Assembly (NCBI RefSeq): GCF_026239655.1
Contig: NZ_JAPIVO010000007.1
Location: 186,001-250,000, forward strand
From: Pedobacter sp. MR2016-24
GTDB lineage: Bacteria; Bacteroidota; Bacteroidia; Sphingobacteriales; Sphingobacteriaceae
DNA length: 64,000 bases
Direction: 5' to 3'
Below are positions 7,217 to 16,151 of this stretch, piece by piece. The position numbers and the translations under genes were made by a program. Every line of letters begins with the position of its first letter. Position 1 is the stretch's first letter. The notes under the pieces are model-generated. The model searched no databases, was not told the origin of the DNA, and saw nothing but the letters and a program-made list of their open reading frames with translations.

Positions 7217-9892
7217 TTAAAAACGTGTATAATAAGCCTGTTGCTTGCTTAGTTTTAAATCCTGCAGGATCGAAGCCTTCACTTTAATCGTCAGGTTATA
7301 ACTTCTGTATGGTCCGACAGGAATCCAGTGGATACTCATGTCCCAGCAATGCAAATCCCTGTAAATAGAGAAGGATGTAGGTGAAAGTCCCTTACTCTGG
7401 AAATCGTATCCTGACGTAAACTGTACTTTCCACAGTGGCGTCACATTGAAATCGCCGTTAAAGTTCAGCGTATTGGTTAAAGTAGACACAAAAGCTGTGG
7501 GTGCCTTACTATAGTCAAAACGATAAGAGAAGGTGAAGTTCCATGGAATTTTAAAATCGACAAAGGCATTCGGATCACTGCTGACCAATGCCAGCTGAGC
7601 TGCCTGTTCTGCCGTCATCCCCGTTTGTTGTGCCTGTTTTGCTGCATCGTCCAGGTTCTCATTACGCTTTTTGAAAGCGTCAGCATTCAGACTATAGCCA
7701 AATGATAAACTGAACCTCGTTAACTGGGGAAGCGTATAATTATTGGTCAGGGCCCTGCCCCTCACATTATTCAACACAGAGTCACGCACAAAATACGGGT
7801 TAAATGAACCGTCATAGGTAATCCCGAATTTATCCGTGAACTGAGAACGGCCGCTAAAGCTCAGTTCAGATAACTTATTAACCGGTTTCAGAAAGTCGTA
7901 AGTACCATTAAATGCCAGCCCCTGGATGATTGGCACCTTTTTCATGCCTGTACCTGTCGTATCTTTTGCTGAGAAAACTTTCGCTTCCAGTGTATTGTCC
8001 AGACCGAAATTGATCGTTGCACTTCTTCCCTCACCCGGACCACCGTAAAGTAAACCATCGTGAATAGAATAACGTTTAGCCCGGTTATATACAGGATCCC
8101 AAACCGTTGCACCATCCTGATACTGCAAAATTTTGTAATTGCCTTTCGAAGGATCTGAAAAATCAGGACGGTAATTGAAACTTACCGTAGGTGTCATCAC
8201 CAAACGTAATGCTTTCAGATTTCCCAGGTTATTGAACTGCGCCGTATTGTAGATCTTGGTAGATACCCCCATGTTAAAGCTGTATTCGCCCGACCTGTTA
8301 AATCCGTTTACGGTATCTCTGATCACCGTATAAGGTTGCACCACACCATCCAGTAACCCACCTCTCACAGCGGTCTGGCGCGTGGATTGAAAATGCCATT
8401 TCTCCAGATAAGTCCCGCCGGCGTTAAAGTTGAAGTATTTCAGTGCCGTGAAGTTGATACTTACGGGTACGGAATGACTAAAACCATTACTTAACTTATT
8501 CAAAGATTCTCTCCGGAACAAAAGACTGTCCGGCGTATTGATTGAATTCGCGGTCAGTAAACTATAACCTACCGTTAACTTCTGATACCATTTTTGCTCG
8601 CCCAGACGTTTCTTGGAGTCGAACGGGCTAATGGTCGACATATTCAATGAAGCCGTAGGCAATGAAATGGAAACCAATCTCGTTCTTGTGTCCTGTGAAT
8701 GTGAAGCACCCGCACTTAAATTAAACAGTCCGTCGCCAAATACCTTACCATAAGTAATATTTGAATTCAGGTAATTCTCCGTAATCGCATACGCATTATA
8801 AGTATTCGATCCGGCCGTGTTATTATTGTAAGTACTTGTTTTGATATTTACACTCGCGCCGAAACTGGTTCCCGGGTTTGCATTTGCATTTTGCGAATGT
8901 GACCATTGGATACTATAATCCTTTTTAGGCGCATATTCCGGCGTTCCTTCTACACCATAACGGTTATTTGCATAATCCAGCCTGATGCTCCCGTTATATT
9001 TATAACGTTTTGTATAATTTGTATTTAAGGACGCACTATAAGAACCGTATGTATAAACCGTTGCCAGTATTTTAGCATCCCAGTAATCATTCAGATTTAA
9101 GTAATAACCACCATCCCTTAAAAAGAAACCCCTTGTGGCATCATCCCCTATACTCGGCATAATGATCCCGGAAGTACGGTTGTTTGGCTTGGGGAAAAAT
9201 GCAAAGGGCAATCCAAGCGGCAATGGGATATCCTCAATCTTCAGGTAAACCGGTCCGGTGATAATTTGTTTATCAGTTACAATACCTTTAGTAATATACA
9301 AGCCAAAATGCGGGTGTGGCAAATTACAAGTACTGTAAGTCATCCCCTTTACGTGAATCTCATTATCAGGCTGCCGCTTACTTTGTCCCCCCGAAAAGAA
9401 TCCACCCTCCTGCTCCGTAAACGTATTAAAAACTGTTCCCTTGCTGGTTCTCGTATTATAAAACAGTGAATCTGCTACAGAAGATCCCTGCTGTTCCATT
9501 TTAAAGATCGGCTTGCCTACATATTTACCTTTGGCATCTTTTCTGCCGCTGGCAAAAACTGTATTCGTTTTTGAGTTATAAGTAATATAATCGGCATCAA
9601 GCTCGAAAGACTGATAAATTACCCTTGCCTTACCATACAGGTAAATGATACTTTTGTCTTTACTGTATTTGGTGGAATCGACCGCAGAATACTCTATTTT
9701 GGAATCGGGTCCTTTACCCACGCTGTTTTTTCCCCCCGGATTTGTACGCGTTTTCAGCGTATCCCTTCCCGAAGTGTCCTGCTGTTGCAATACCTGGCGC
9801 ATCGCAAATCCGGAAAATGCAAACGCAGTATGACCAGCCACCGTCAGCAGAAAGATAGTGCTCAATAAAAATATAATCCGTAAAAATTTCAA
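7217..9892 (-). CDS. lptD: LptD-like outer-membrane LPS assembly protein
   Basis: About 890 aa. A signal peptide is followed by an OstA-like domain (ADYITYNSKTNTVFASG region) and a long beta-rich part with many aromatic-ended strands, as in Bacteroidota LptD; it would place lipopolysaccharide in the outer leaflet. The frame is open to an ATG at 10030, but those extra 46 residues do not look like a leader. A TTG at 9892 gives MKFLRIIFLLSTIFLL, a clean signal peptide, and a -7-like TAATTTTG (9940-9947, minus strand) fits that start. I chose the TTG start; the alternative is 7217-10030. The C-terminus ends in Phe as expected for an outer-membrane barrel. Confidence 0.82.
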   Translation of the reverse strand: MKFLRIIFLLSTIFLLTVAGHTAFAFSGFAMRQVLQQQDTSGRDTLKTRTNPGGKNSVGKGPDSKIEYSAVDSTKYSKDKSIIYLYGKARVIYQSFELDADYITYNSKTNTVFASGRKDAKGKYVGKPIFKMEQQGSSVADSLFYNTRTSKGTVFNTFTEQEGGFFSGGQSKRQPDNEIHVKGMTYSTCNLPHPHFGLYITKGIVTDKQIITGPVYLKIEDIPLPLGLPFAFFPKPNNRTSGIIMPSIGDDATRGFFLRDGGYYLNLNDYWDAKILATVYTYGSYSASLNTNYTKRYKYNGSIRLDYANNRYGVEGTPEYAPKKDYSIQWSHSQNANANPGTSFGASVNIKTSTYNNNTAGSNTYNAYAITENYLNSNITYGKVFGDGLFNLSAGASHSQDTRTRLVSISLPTASLNMSTISPFDSKKRLGEQKWYQKLTVGYSLLTANSINTPDSLLFRRESLNKLSNGFSHSVPVSINFTALKYFNFNAGGTYLEKWHFQSTRQTAVRGGLLDGVVQPYTVIRDTVNGFNRSGEYSFNMGVSTKIYNTAQFNNLGNLKALRLVMTPTVSFNYRPDFSDPSKGNYKILQYQDGATVWDPVYNRAKRYSIHDGLLYGGPGEGRSATINFGLDNTLEAKVFSAKDTTGTGMKKVPIIQGLAFNGTYDFLKPVNKLSELSFSGRSQFTDKFGITYDGSFNPYFVRDSVLNNVRGRALTNNYTLPQLTRFSLSFGYSLNADAFKKRNENLDDAAKQAQQTGMTAEQAAQLALVSSDPNAFVDFKIPWNFTFSYRFDYSKAPTAFVSTLTNTLNFNGDFNVTPLWKVQFTSGYDFQSKGLSPTSFSIYRDLHCWDMSIHWIPVGPYRSYNLTIKVKASILQDLKLSKQQAYYTRF

Positions 9893-10182
9893 ATCTGTGT
9901 GTGAATGTAACAATAGCAAAGCATTTAACCCAAAACGTTCAAAATTAATGAAAAATATAGCATTGCTGACGGCAAATTCGCTTTTGCAGGGAATAAAATA
10001 AAGCATCTCACCTATAACACTGATAAACAACGTTTTATATGCACTAATAAATCATATCTTCACATTATTTAACATCCGCTACGCCCAGAAATAACAAGCC
10101 CTTAACATGCAATAAAATGCATCCTTTGTACTGTGATATGGCATTCCGGCTCCAAATTTGAGGTGTGAAATTTTTATTATAC

Positions 10183-10190
10183 TATCTTTG
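10183..10190 (+). promoter_or_regulatory. -7 promoter element of the amidase gene
   Basis: TATCTTTG fits TAnnTTTG. A TTTG at 10157-10160 could be the -33 box, although the 22-nt spacing is longer than usual. Predicted start near 10195, giving an ~85-nt leader for the amidase gene. A 19-nt copy of this region recurs inside the gene. Confidence 0.5.
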
Positions 10191-10278
10191 TGGTGATTAA
10201 GGCCATTTCATCATTTTCAGATTTAGCTAAAGCCTGTTGGCCGCCACAAATTAATTTGGATACAACAAAATAAAACGA

Positions 10279-11121
10279 ATGAGATTATCAAGAAATATAT
10301 TCCTGTTAGCTACTTTATTAATTTTTAGTTCAACCACATTATTTTCACAGGGATATAGAGTAAAAACGATTGTTATTGACGCAGGACACGGCGGAGATAA
10401 GCCCGGTGCAGCAGGGAGTTATTCAGTAGAAAAGAATGTAGCCCTCCAGGTTGCCTTAAAACTGGGGCGGAAATTTGAAGAGGACATGCCTGAAGTAAAA
10501 ATCCGCTATACCAGGAAAACAGATATTGATGTCGCCTTTTTCCGGAGAGCTGCAATTGCCAATGATGCAAAAGCCGATATTTTCATTTCTATTCACTGCA
10601 ATTCCATGCCCGATAACCGGGTTGTAGTGGGCTATACCAAAAAAGGTGGCAAAAGAATTGCTAAGTATGGTTATGTGAAAAACAAGACCACAAGGGGGAC
10701 AGAAACATTCGTCGCTGGTAGTCACCGTTTACATGAACAGGATGCCGCAATAAGGGAAAATGCCGATATTGCCCTGGAGAAGGACTACAAAAAGAACTAT
10801 GATGGATATGATCCGAAGGATCCCGAAACATTTATTATACTATCTTTGTTTAAGAATACATACAGGGACAAGAGTCTGAAATTAGCCAGACTGATCCAGA
10901 ACAATTACGCAAGAGATAACCAGCGAGTAGACAGAGGGGTAAAAGAGCAGGGAATACTGATCTTACAAAGATGTGGGATGCCCGCAGTCTTAACAGAGAT
11001 AGGGTTTATTTCAAATCCTACGGAAGAAGATTACCTGAACTCTGCAAGCGGACAGTCGGAAATTGTGAACGCAATTTTCAAGGCTGTAAAAACTTATAAA
11101 AGAGAAACAGAAGTTAATTAA
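10279..11121 (+). CDS. N-acetylmuramoyl-L-alanine amidase (Amidase_3)
   Basis: 280 aa with an N-terminal signal peptide ending near FSQG, so it acts in the periplasm on peptidoglycan. The zinc-amidase motifs are in order: VIDAGHGGDKPGA (first His), a Glu in SVEKNVAL, FISIHCNS (second His) and the catalytic TEIGFISNPTEEDYL near the C-terminus. It cleaves the bond between MurNAc and L-Ala during cell separation or turnover. An insertion around residues 115-190 (lysine and tyrosine rich) separates the central and C-terminal motifs. The MCE gene follows after 16 nt. Confidence 0.92.
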   Translation: MRLSRNIFLLATLLIFSSTTLFSQGYRVKTIVIDAGHGGDKPGAAGSYSVEKNVALQVALKLGRKFEEDMPEVKIRYTRKTDIDVAFFRRAAIANDAKADIFISIHCNSMPDNRVVVGYTKKGGKRIAKYGYVKNKTTRGTETFVAGSHRLHEQDAAIRENADIALEKDYKKNYDGYDPKDPETFIILSLFKNTYRDKSLKLARLIQNNYARDNQRVDRGVKEQGILILQRCGMPAVLTEIGFISNPTEEDYLNSASGQSEIVNAIFKAVKTYKRETEVN

Positions 11122-11137
11122 GTAAACCACGCACTAA

Positions 11138-12088
11138 GTGAAAATAACAAACGAAACCAAAGTAGGCATACTAGCAGCCTTTTCCATCGCCCTATTAATC
11201 ATCGGATATAACTTCCTTAAAGGAAACGCTATCTTTTCAAGTGAAACCTTATTGTATGCCCGCTATTCGCATGTAGATGGTCTTGCCGTTTCCAAACCAG
11301 TGCTGATTAATGGCTACCAGATCGGAAGGGTCGACAAGTTACAACTGCAGCCAGATGGTACTATCCTGGCTACCCTGAAAATCAAAGGCAAATATGATAT
11401 CCCTAAGAACAGTATCGCACGCCTGGAAAGTACCGATCTTTTAGGTAGCAAAGCCATCGTCATGGCCTTGGGAACCGGGAGAGATTTCGCACTTGATGGC
11501 GATACGCTGAATGCCAACGTAGAGAAAAACCTGATGGAAGCTGTTGAGCCGGTGCAGAAAAAAGCAGAGCTGATTATCGGAAAGATGGATTCTATTTTAA
11601 CAAGTGTAAACTCAATCCTTAATCCGGACTTCCAGAAAAACGTAAATAAAAGCTTTAACAGTATTGCTGCTACCCTAACCTCTTTAGAAGGCACATCCAA
11701 AAAAGTTGATGGTTTAGTAGGTACCGAAGGTAAAAGGATCTCCGCTATCCTTGCCAATGCAGAGGCGATATCGCTTAACCTTAAAAACAACAATCAGAAG
11801 ATCAATGCAATCCTGACCAATATCAACACCATTACTGATCAGGTGGCTGCTGCGAACTTTAAACAAACGATAGACAATGCCAATAAAGCTGTGGCTGATT
11901 TGCAGGGTATCGTAAGCAAAGTAAATAATGGACAGGGTACTTTAGGATTACTGGTTAACGATACGAAAATGTATGATAACCTGAATAATGCTTCTAAGAA
12001 CCTGGATAATCTGATTATAGACCTGAAAGAAAATCCAAAACGTTATGTACACTTCTCGGTATTCGGGGGAGGTGGTAAGGATAAGTAA
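11138..12088 (+). CDS. MlaD/MCE-family outer-membrane lipid transport protein
   Basis: 316 aa starting with GTG. One N-terminal membrane segment (ILAAFSIALLIIGYNFL) is followed by an MCE domain (about residues 35-115, including VDGLAVSKPVLINGYQIG). A long helical, Asn/Lys-rich tail with repeated IN-type segments follows. MCE proteins form hexameric substrate-binding rings that move phospholipids between membranes. It is translated just after the amidase; the permease and ATPase partners are not adjacent, as is common in Bacteroidota. Confidence 0.85.
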   Translation: MKITNETKVGILAAFSIALLIIGYNFLKGNAIFSSETLLYARYSHVDGLAVSKPVLINGYQIGRVDKLQLQPDGTILATLKIKGKYDIPKNSIARLESTDLLGSKAIVMALGTGRDFALDGDTLNANVEKNLMEAVEPVQKKAELIIGKMDSILTSVNSILNPDFQKNVNKSFNSIAATLTSLEGTSKKVDGLVGTEGKRISAILANAEAISLNLKNNNQKINAILTNINTITDQVAAANFKQTIDNANKAVADLQGIVSKVNNGQGTLGLLVNDTKMYDNLNNASKNLDNLIIDLKENPKRYVHFSVFGGGGKDK

Positions 12089-12090
12089 TC

Positions 12091-12174
12091 AATAAAAAGG
12101 AAGGTAATTTCTGACCTGCAAGATTTTGCTGAAGGGCAAAATCTTGCAGGTCAGAAATTACCTTCCTTTTTATT
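12091..12174. repeat. long hairpin element A (terminator position, shared core)
   Basis: A perfect 39-bp inverted repeat with a 6-nt loop (12091-12129 / 12136-12174) begins 2 nt after the MCE stop. Its inner 23 nt, 12107-12129, are identical to 13750-13772 in hairpin B. The outer arms of the two elements differ in sequence but stay self-complementary. It likely terminates transcription. Confidence 0.8.
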
Positions 12175-12378
12175 GACGTACTCTGAGAGATGGTCCGTTT
12201 AGCATGATGCAAACCTTTGAAGATGCCTGTAGCAGGATCTTAAGCGGATGCATATTTCAGCTTACAAATAACACAGACTACAAATAACACAGATTGCAAA
12301 TAACCCCATTATTAGCAGCGAGGTGCATATTGCAGGTTTTTATAGTACGATACATAAACAAAATATATTTATAAAAAG
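12175..12378. other. intergenic stretch with three 16-bp tandem repeats
   Basis: No convincing reading frame. At 12263-12310 three consecutive 16-bp units occur; the first two read TACAAATAACACAGAY and the third is diverged (TGCAAATAACCCCATT). Function unknown; replication slippage is the simplest origin. Confidence 0.6.
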
Positions 12379-12416
12379 AAAAAGCGATACCGGTATAACC
12401 TCCGGCATCGCTTTTT
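12379..12416 (-). terminator. terminator of the small lipoprotein gene
   Basis: The stem AAAAAGCGAT-CCGG pairs with CCGG-ATCGCTTTTT around an 8-nt loop, just downstream of the minus-strand lipoprotein stop at 12442. A T-rich tract follows on the minus strand. Confidence 0.75.
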
Positions 12417-12441
12417 TTGTTTGTTATTCAGTTGATTTGAA

Positions 12442-12888
12442 CTAGTGTTCAAAAACCACTACGATGAATACGCCGGTATTGGTGGTATTTTCATCTATGA
12501 TGATGCTAACTGGTGCATAGTATTTTAATTGCGTAGCAGACAGTTCAAGAATGTCAAAGGTCTCGCCTTCTATCGTGATCTTGTTACCATCCTCGTTGAC
12601 TTTGTAATCTACAACTTCAGTTTTTTCCTCATCGGTATCACATTGCACAGCGCCGCGGTCAAGGTGAATCTTGCCGGAAGTGGTGTATTGGAAAACGTCA
12701 TCTGCATCACAATCCTGTGCCGGATAGATGATGCTGTTAGCAGGATTTTTTTCTGGTGTTCTGTCGGTTTTAGCATATTTCCAGGGCTTGGCTGTGAGCA
12801 GAGCTATAGGAGATTTGGATAATTCTGTTTTCTTACAGGCGGAAAACAGCATCAAACTAAATGCGAGGAGAGAAAGGTATTTTTTCAT
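12442..12888 (-). CDS. small putative lipoprotein, lipocalin-like
   Basis: 148 aa from ATG 12888, chosen because it gives a standard lipoprotein leader (MKKYLSLLAFSLMLFSACKK, lipobox Cys18). The upstream ATG at 12912 would add eight residues before the leader. The mature part has a short Trp-Lys segment (LLTAKPWKYAKTD) followed by beta-strand-rich sequence. This is the general form of small Bacteroidota lipocalin-like lipoproteins that begin with a 'W' signature after the anchor. It would be membrane-anchored and face the periplasm or exterior. Its partner is unknown; it stands alone between hairpin elements. Confidence 0.7.
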   Translation of the reverse strand: MKKYLSLLAFSLMLFSACKKTELSKSPIALLTAKPWKYAKTDRTPEKNPANSIIYPAQDCDADDVFQYTTSGKIHLDRGAVQCDTDEEKTEVVDYKVNEDGNKITIEGETFDILELSATQLKYYAPVSIIIDENTTNTGVFIVVVFEH

Positions 12889-13481
12889 AGCGTTAATAGT
12901 TGTACACCACAATAATACACTATTTTATTTAAAATAATCTCCGCCTGCAAAAGTATATTGCCATTTAGAACACAAATTATTGTCTGTAAACAAGACAGGC
13001 CAGTCCTATCAGCCGGCCAATACCGCGCAAAAATCAGCTGTTTAAACTTATACAGCAAAAAAAACATCAAAAAAGAAAACCCTGAAACCTAAATTCTCGT
13101 AGTAAAATATAACAAGGCTAATCAGGCTGAAAACATTATATTCGGTATACTGAAAAATGCTAAAACATATGCCACGCCTTTTTAGTTAATTAATAAAATA
13201 AGAAACAGATGGAAAACATGTATTGTATCTTTCCGCATACAACACATTTGAGCAGGGGATAATCGGTAAAAGCAAGATACAGCGCATATGAGAACACTGA
13301 CAATTTTTTGGTGGAGACTATTTTCACGGAACCAATACAGACATTACAGAGATAAAAGCAGATCGGAAAACAACAAAGAAAAAGCATTCAGACTTGCCTG
13401 TAACCTATTCAAATGATTTCGGTCAAAAGTATATCACCCCAGCTACAAACATTGAATACACATCCTGAACAATATGTAAAC
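12889..13481. other. AT-rich intergenic region without convincing genes
   Basis: Short frames exist on both strands, but none has a recognisable domain, a plausible start region or coding-like composition. I see nothing functional here. Confidence 0.5.
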
Positions 13482-13710
13482 TGAGGGATACGCACCCTGC
13501 CCGGATAATACTGTATCCCGCAGGGACAAACACCCGAAAGGTTAACAAGCCAGTAGAATAGATAAAAATCTTAACAGTTAACCGCAATGAGGATACGCAC
13601 CCTGCCCAGAGTATCCCGCAGGGATAAACACCTGAAAGGTTAAAAAGCCAGGAGCTAAAAATCTTCAAAGGTAACCGCAATGAGGGATATGCACCCTGCC
13701 CGGATGAAGG
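13482..13710. repeat. tandem ~100-bp repeat, 2.3 copies
   Basis: Unit 1 (13482-13587), unit 2 (13588-13680) and a partial unit 3 (13681-13710) each begin TGAGGGATACGCACCCTGCC or a near copy. Units 1 and 2 continue with GTATCCCGCAGGGA, AAACACC-GAAAGGTTAA, AAAAATCTT and a closing GTTAACCGCAA-type end. The units contain short complementary pieces (GGGATAC with GTATCCC), so each could fold. A 128-codon minus-strand frame across it is probably spurious. Confidence 0.75.
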
Positions 13711-13731
13711 AACCTTTACAGAAACGTCCTT

Positions 13732-13817
13732 AAAATAATTGATCCTTGTATTTCTGACCTGCAAGATTTTGCATTTCGCAAAATGTTGAGTCAGAAATAC
13801 AAGGATCAATTATTTTT
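13732..13817. repeat. long hairpin element B (rnz terminator position)
   Basis: The left arm 13732-13772 and right arm 13778-13817 are complementary over the outer ~28 bp, with mismatches in the inner part. The inner left arm contains the 23-nt core identical to element A (13750-13772); the right copy of the core is decayed. It lies 10 nt beyond the rnz stop and can act as its terminator. Confidence 0.75.
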
Positions 13818-13827
13818 AGACAGCTCT

Positions 13828-14739
13828 TTAAATGGTGTATGTTTCCCCTTCGATCGCCAATTCCACCTCCGGAAAGACCGTCCTCGCTTCTTCCAGTAAG
13901 GGTGCCAACGACTTATACCTTGATGAAAAATGACCAATGATCAGATTCCTTACGTTATTTCTCTTTGCAATCTGCGCTGCCTGTAATGCCGTACTGTGAT
14001 GTGTGATATTCGCACGCTCCAGCATATCATCCATAAACGTGGCTTCATGATACAGCGTGGTACATCCGTTCAGCATATGCTCATAAGTACCATCCGCTAA
14101 GGTATCCGAACAGTAACAATAAGACCTTGGTGCGTCAGAATCTATCGTATATTCTTCATTCAACAGCACTCTTCCGTCCGGCATCGTAATGTCCAGTCCT
14201 CTTTTCAGCATTGGATAATATTCCGTCTGGATCTGTTCTGCTTCCAGTTTCTCCACAATTACCCTCCGCAAACGTTTCTTCTGCGTGAACCTGAATCCGG
14301 TGCAGGGTATACGGTGGTTCAACACAATTGTTTCTACCGTCAGGTCTGTATTTTCGTAAATCAGTTTAGGCTCATCCGCGTCAATTGCATAGAATTCCAG
14401 CTCATACTTCAGGTGAGTCTCTGAATACTTAAACTGTATCTCCAGGATATCCTTCAGCGCTGCCGGTGCAAAGATCAGGAAGGGCTTGATCCGGCCATTC
14501 AAATGCATTGTAGACAGCAGACCAATCAAACCAAAGTAATGATCACCATGGAGGTGACTGATAAAAACCATATCAATTTTACTCGCTTTGATACCGAATC
14601 TGATCAGTTGCTGCTGTGTACCTTCACCGCAGTCAATCAGATAGAACTTCTCATTGGAATTTAGCAGCTGTGCGGTAGGATTTCTGTTAAAAACAGGAGT
14701 AGCGGAACTACTCCCTAAAATAGTGACTTCAAACTTCAT
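13828..14739 (-). CDS. rnz: ribonuclease Z
   Basis: 303 aa metallo-beta-lactamase-fold endonuclease that trims the 3' end of tRNA precursors. The zinc motif HLHGDH is at residues 62-67, preceded by LGSSSATP and DCGEGTQQQLIRFGI, all typical of RNase Z (ElaC). Further metal ligands are in YHEATF and IGHFSSRY near the end. It shares one base with the STAS gene upstream (stop/start overlap at 14739), so the two are probably translated from one message. Confidence 0.95.
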   Translation of the reverse strand: MKFEVTILGSSSATPVFNRNPTAQLLNSNEKFYLIDCGEGTQQQLIRFGIKASKIDMVFISHLHGDHYFGLIGLLSTMHLNGRIKPFLIFAPAALKDILEIQFKYSETHLKYELEFYAIDADEPKLIYENTDLTVETIVLNHRIPCTGFRFTQKKRLRRVIVEKLEAEQIQTEYYPMLKRGLDITMPDGRVLLNEEYTIDSDAPRSYCYCSDTLADGTYEHMLNGCTTLYHEATFMDDMLERANITHHSTALQAAQIAKRNNVRNLIIGHFSSRYKSLAPLLEEARTVFPEVELAIEGETYTI

Positions 14740-15128
14740 TAATTACTCTGATCAAAACTTCCCAGCAACTCCTTTTCAATTTCTTCCATAAAGATCAGGT
14801 CTTCTGCCTCACTCAGATTGCCCACTATGTTCAGCGACTGGTCCAGACTGGACATTTCCAGCAGCTGATGGATACAAGGGGCAATATCTGTTATAATAAA
14901 TAAGCCGTTTGCTTTTTTGCAGAGTCTGTCCCCTACCAGCAAACAACTCAGGTCCTGTGAATCAATACATTCAGTAACCATCGATAAATCAAGTACAATA
15001 TTACAGTAGCCCTCTGCATTTAACAGAATGAATTCCGATTTCAATCTGGGTGCATTGTCATTCGTAAACTTGTTTTCATCAAGTTTGATCACCACATACT
15101 TTTCGTGTTTATCTACTGAAAACTTCAT
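14739..15128 (-). CDS. STAS-domain protein (anti-sigma-factor antagonist-like)
   Basis: 129 aa, a single STAS domain. It starts MKFSVDKHEKYVVIKLDENKF and has the central VLDLSMVTECIDSQDLSCLL, where the conserved phosphorylatable Ser of SpoIIAA-like proteins lies in an [S/D]-S-x-G context. Here that site reads IDSQDLS, so the Ser is present although the glycine is not. It may bind an anti-sigma factor or another partner. Overlap with rnz suggests coupled expression, but no cognate kinase is nearby. Confidence 0.8.
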   Translation of the reverse strand: MKFSVDKHEKYVVIKLDENKFTNDNAPRLKSEFILLNAEGYCNIVLDLSMVTECIDSQDLSCLLVGDRLCKKANGLFIITDIAPCIHQLLEMSSLDQSLNIVGNLSEAEDLIFMEEIEKELLGSFDQSN

Positions 15129-15172
15129 AATTACATTTATTAGATGGTAACAAATTAAGTATTTTATTTGAA

Positions 15173-16117
15173 TTAAAGCGTATTCAAACTCTTTAAAACA
15201 TTTTGTTCTATGCGCTGAGGGATGTTATCATGATCATTTTTCACAAAAGTATCACCCGTAATCTGCTCATACAGCTCAATATACCTGTCAGAAATTGATG
15301 CGACTATATCTGGCGTCATTACCGGCACTACCTGTCCGTCCTTACCCTGAAATCCGTTCTCAATTAACCACTTGCGTACAAACTCTTTGGAAAGCTGTTT
15401 TTGCGGCTCATCAGCATCCTGTCTTTCCTGGTAACCTTCAGCATAAAAATAACGCGAAGAATCCGGTGTGTGAATCTCATCAATCAGGAAAATTTCATCC
15501 CCTACCTTACCAAATTCATATTTGGTATCTACCAGGATCAGTCCGCGTTCTGCAGCAATCTCAGTTCCTCTTTTATACAGTGCCTGCGTAAACTCTTCCA
15601 GTTTATCATAGTCCACCATCGAAACAATACCCTTAGCAAGAATATCCGCCCTGGAGATATCTTCATCATGTCCAACATGTGCCTTGGTAGTTGGCGTAAT
15701 GATCGGCTCAGGTAATTTATCATTTTCCTTCAGTCCTTCTGGCAGACTCACACCGCAAACACTACGTTTACCAGCGCTGTATTCACGCCATGCATGACCA
15801 GCTAAATAGCCGCGGATCACCATTTCTACCTTGAAAGGCTCACAAATCCTGCCTATGGTCACCATCTCATCAGGTACGGCCAGCACCCAGTTGGGTACAA
15901 TGTCAGCCGTAGCCTTTAAAAACTTTGCTGCAATCTGGTTCAGCACCTGTCCTTTAAAAGGAATTGCCTCTGGCAGGACTACATCAAACGCAGAAATCCT
16001 GTCCGTTACCACCATCGCCATTAAACGGTGGTCTATGGTATATACATCACGTACCTTACCCTTATAAAAATTGCTCTGTTTTGGAAAATTAAAATTTGTT
16101 TCTCTTATTGCTTTCAT
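15173..16117 (-). CDS. purC: phosphoribosylaminoimidazole-succinocarboxamide synthase
   Basis: 314 aa SAICAR synthetase, which joins aspartate to CAIR with ATP in purine synthesis. Motifs: FYKGKVRDVYTID near the N-terminus (ATP-binding strand), VTDRISAFDVVLPEAIPFKG, and LVDTKYEFG and EIHTPDSSRYF in the centre. Length matches the longer form found in Bacteroidota and yeast rather than the ~240-aa E. coli form. It is flanked by phoH upstream and STAS-rnz downstream on the same strand. Confidence 0.95.
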   Translation of the reverse strand: MKAIRETNFNFPKQSNFYKGKVRDVYTIDHRLMAMVVTDRISAFDVVLPEAIPFKGQVLNQIAAKFLKATADIVPNWVLAVPDEMVTIGRICEPFKVEMVIRGYLAGHAWREYSAGKRSVCGVSLPEGLKENDKLPEPIITPTTKAHVGHDEDISRADILAKGIVSMVDYDKLEEFTQALYKRGTEIAAERGLILVDTKYEFGKVGDEIFLIDEIHTPDSSRYFYAEGYQERQDADEPQKQLSKEFVRKWLIENGFQGKDGQVVPVMTPDIVASISDRYIELYEQITGDTFVKNDHDNIPQRIEQNVLKSLNTL

Positions 16118-16151
16118 GTTGTTGATGTATCACATCAATTATTGTTAAAAA

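Noticed and set aside
9893..10030. 46-residue N-terminal extension of LptD
   Set aside because: The TTG at 9892 gives a proper signal peptide; the extension puts a non-signal segment ahead of it.
11314..11793. 159-codon minus-strand frame inside the MCE gene
   Set aside because: Shadow of the well-supported MCE coding sequence.
13482..13710. Possible CRISPR array
   Set aside because: Only 2.3 long units without unique spacers and without cas genes.
13423..13809. 128-codon minus-strand frame across the tandem repeat
   Set aside because: It is made mostly of the ~100-bp repeat and half of hairpin B, with no domain or start context; the frame is a by-product of the repeat.
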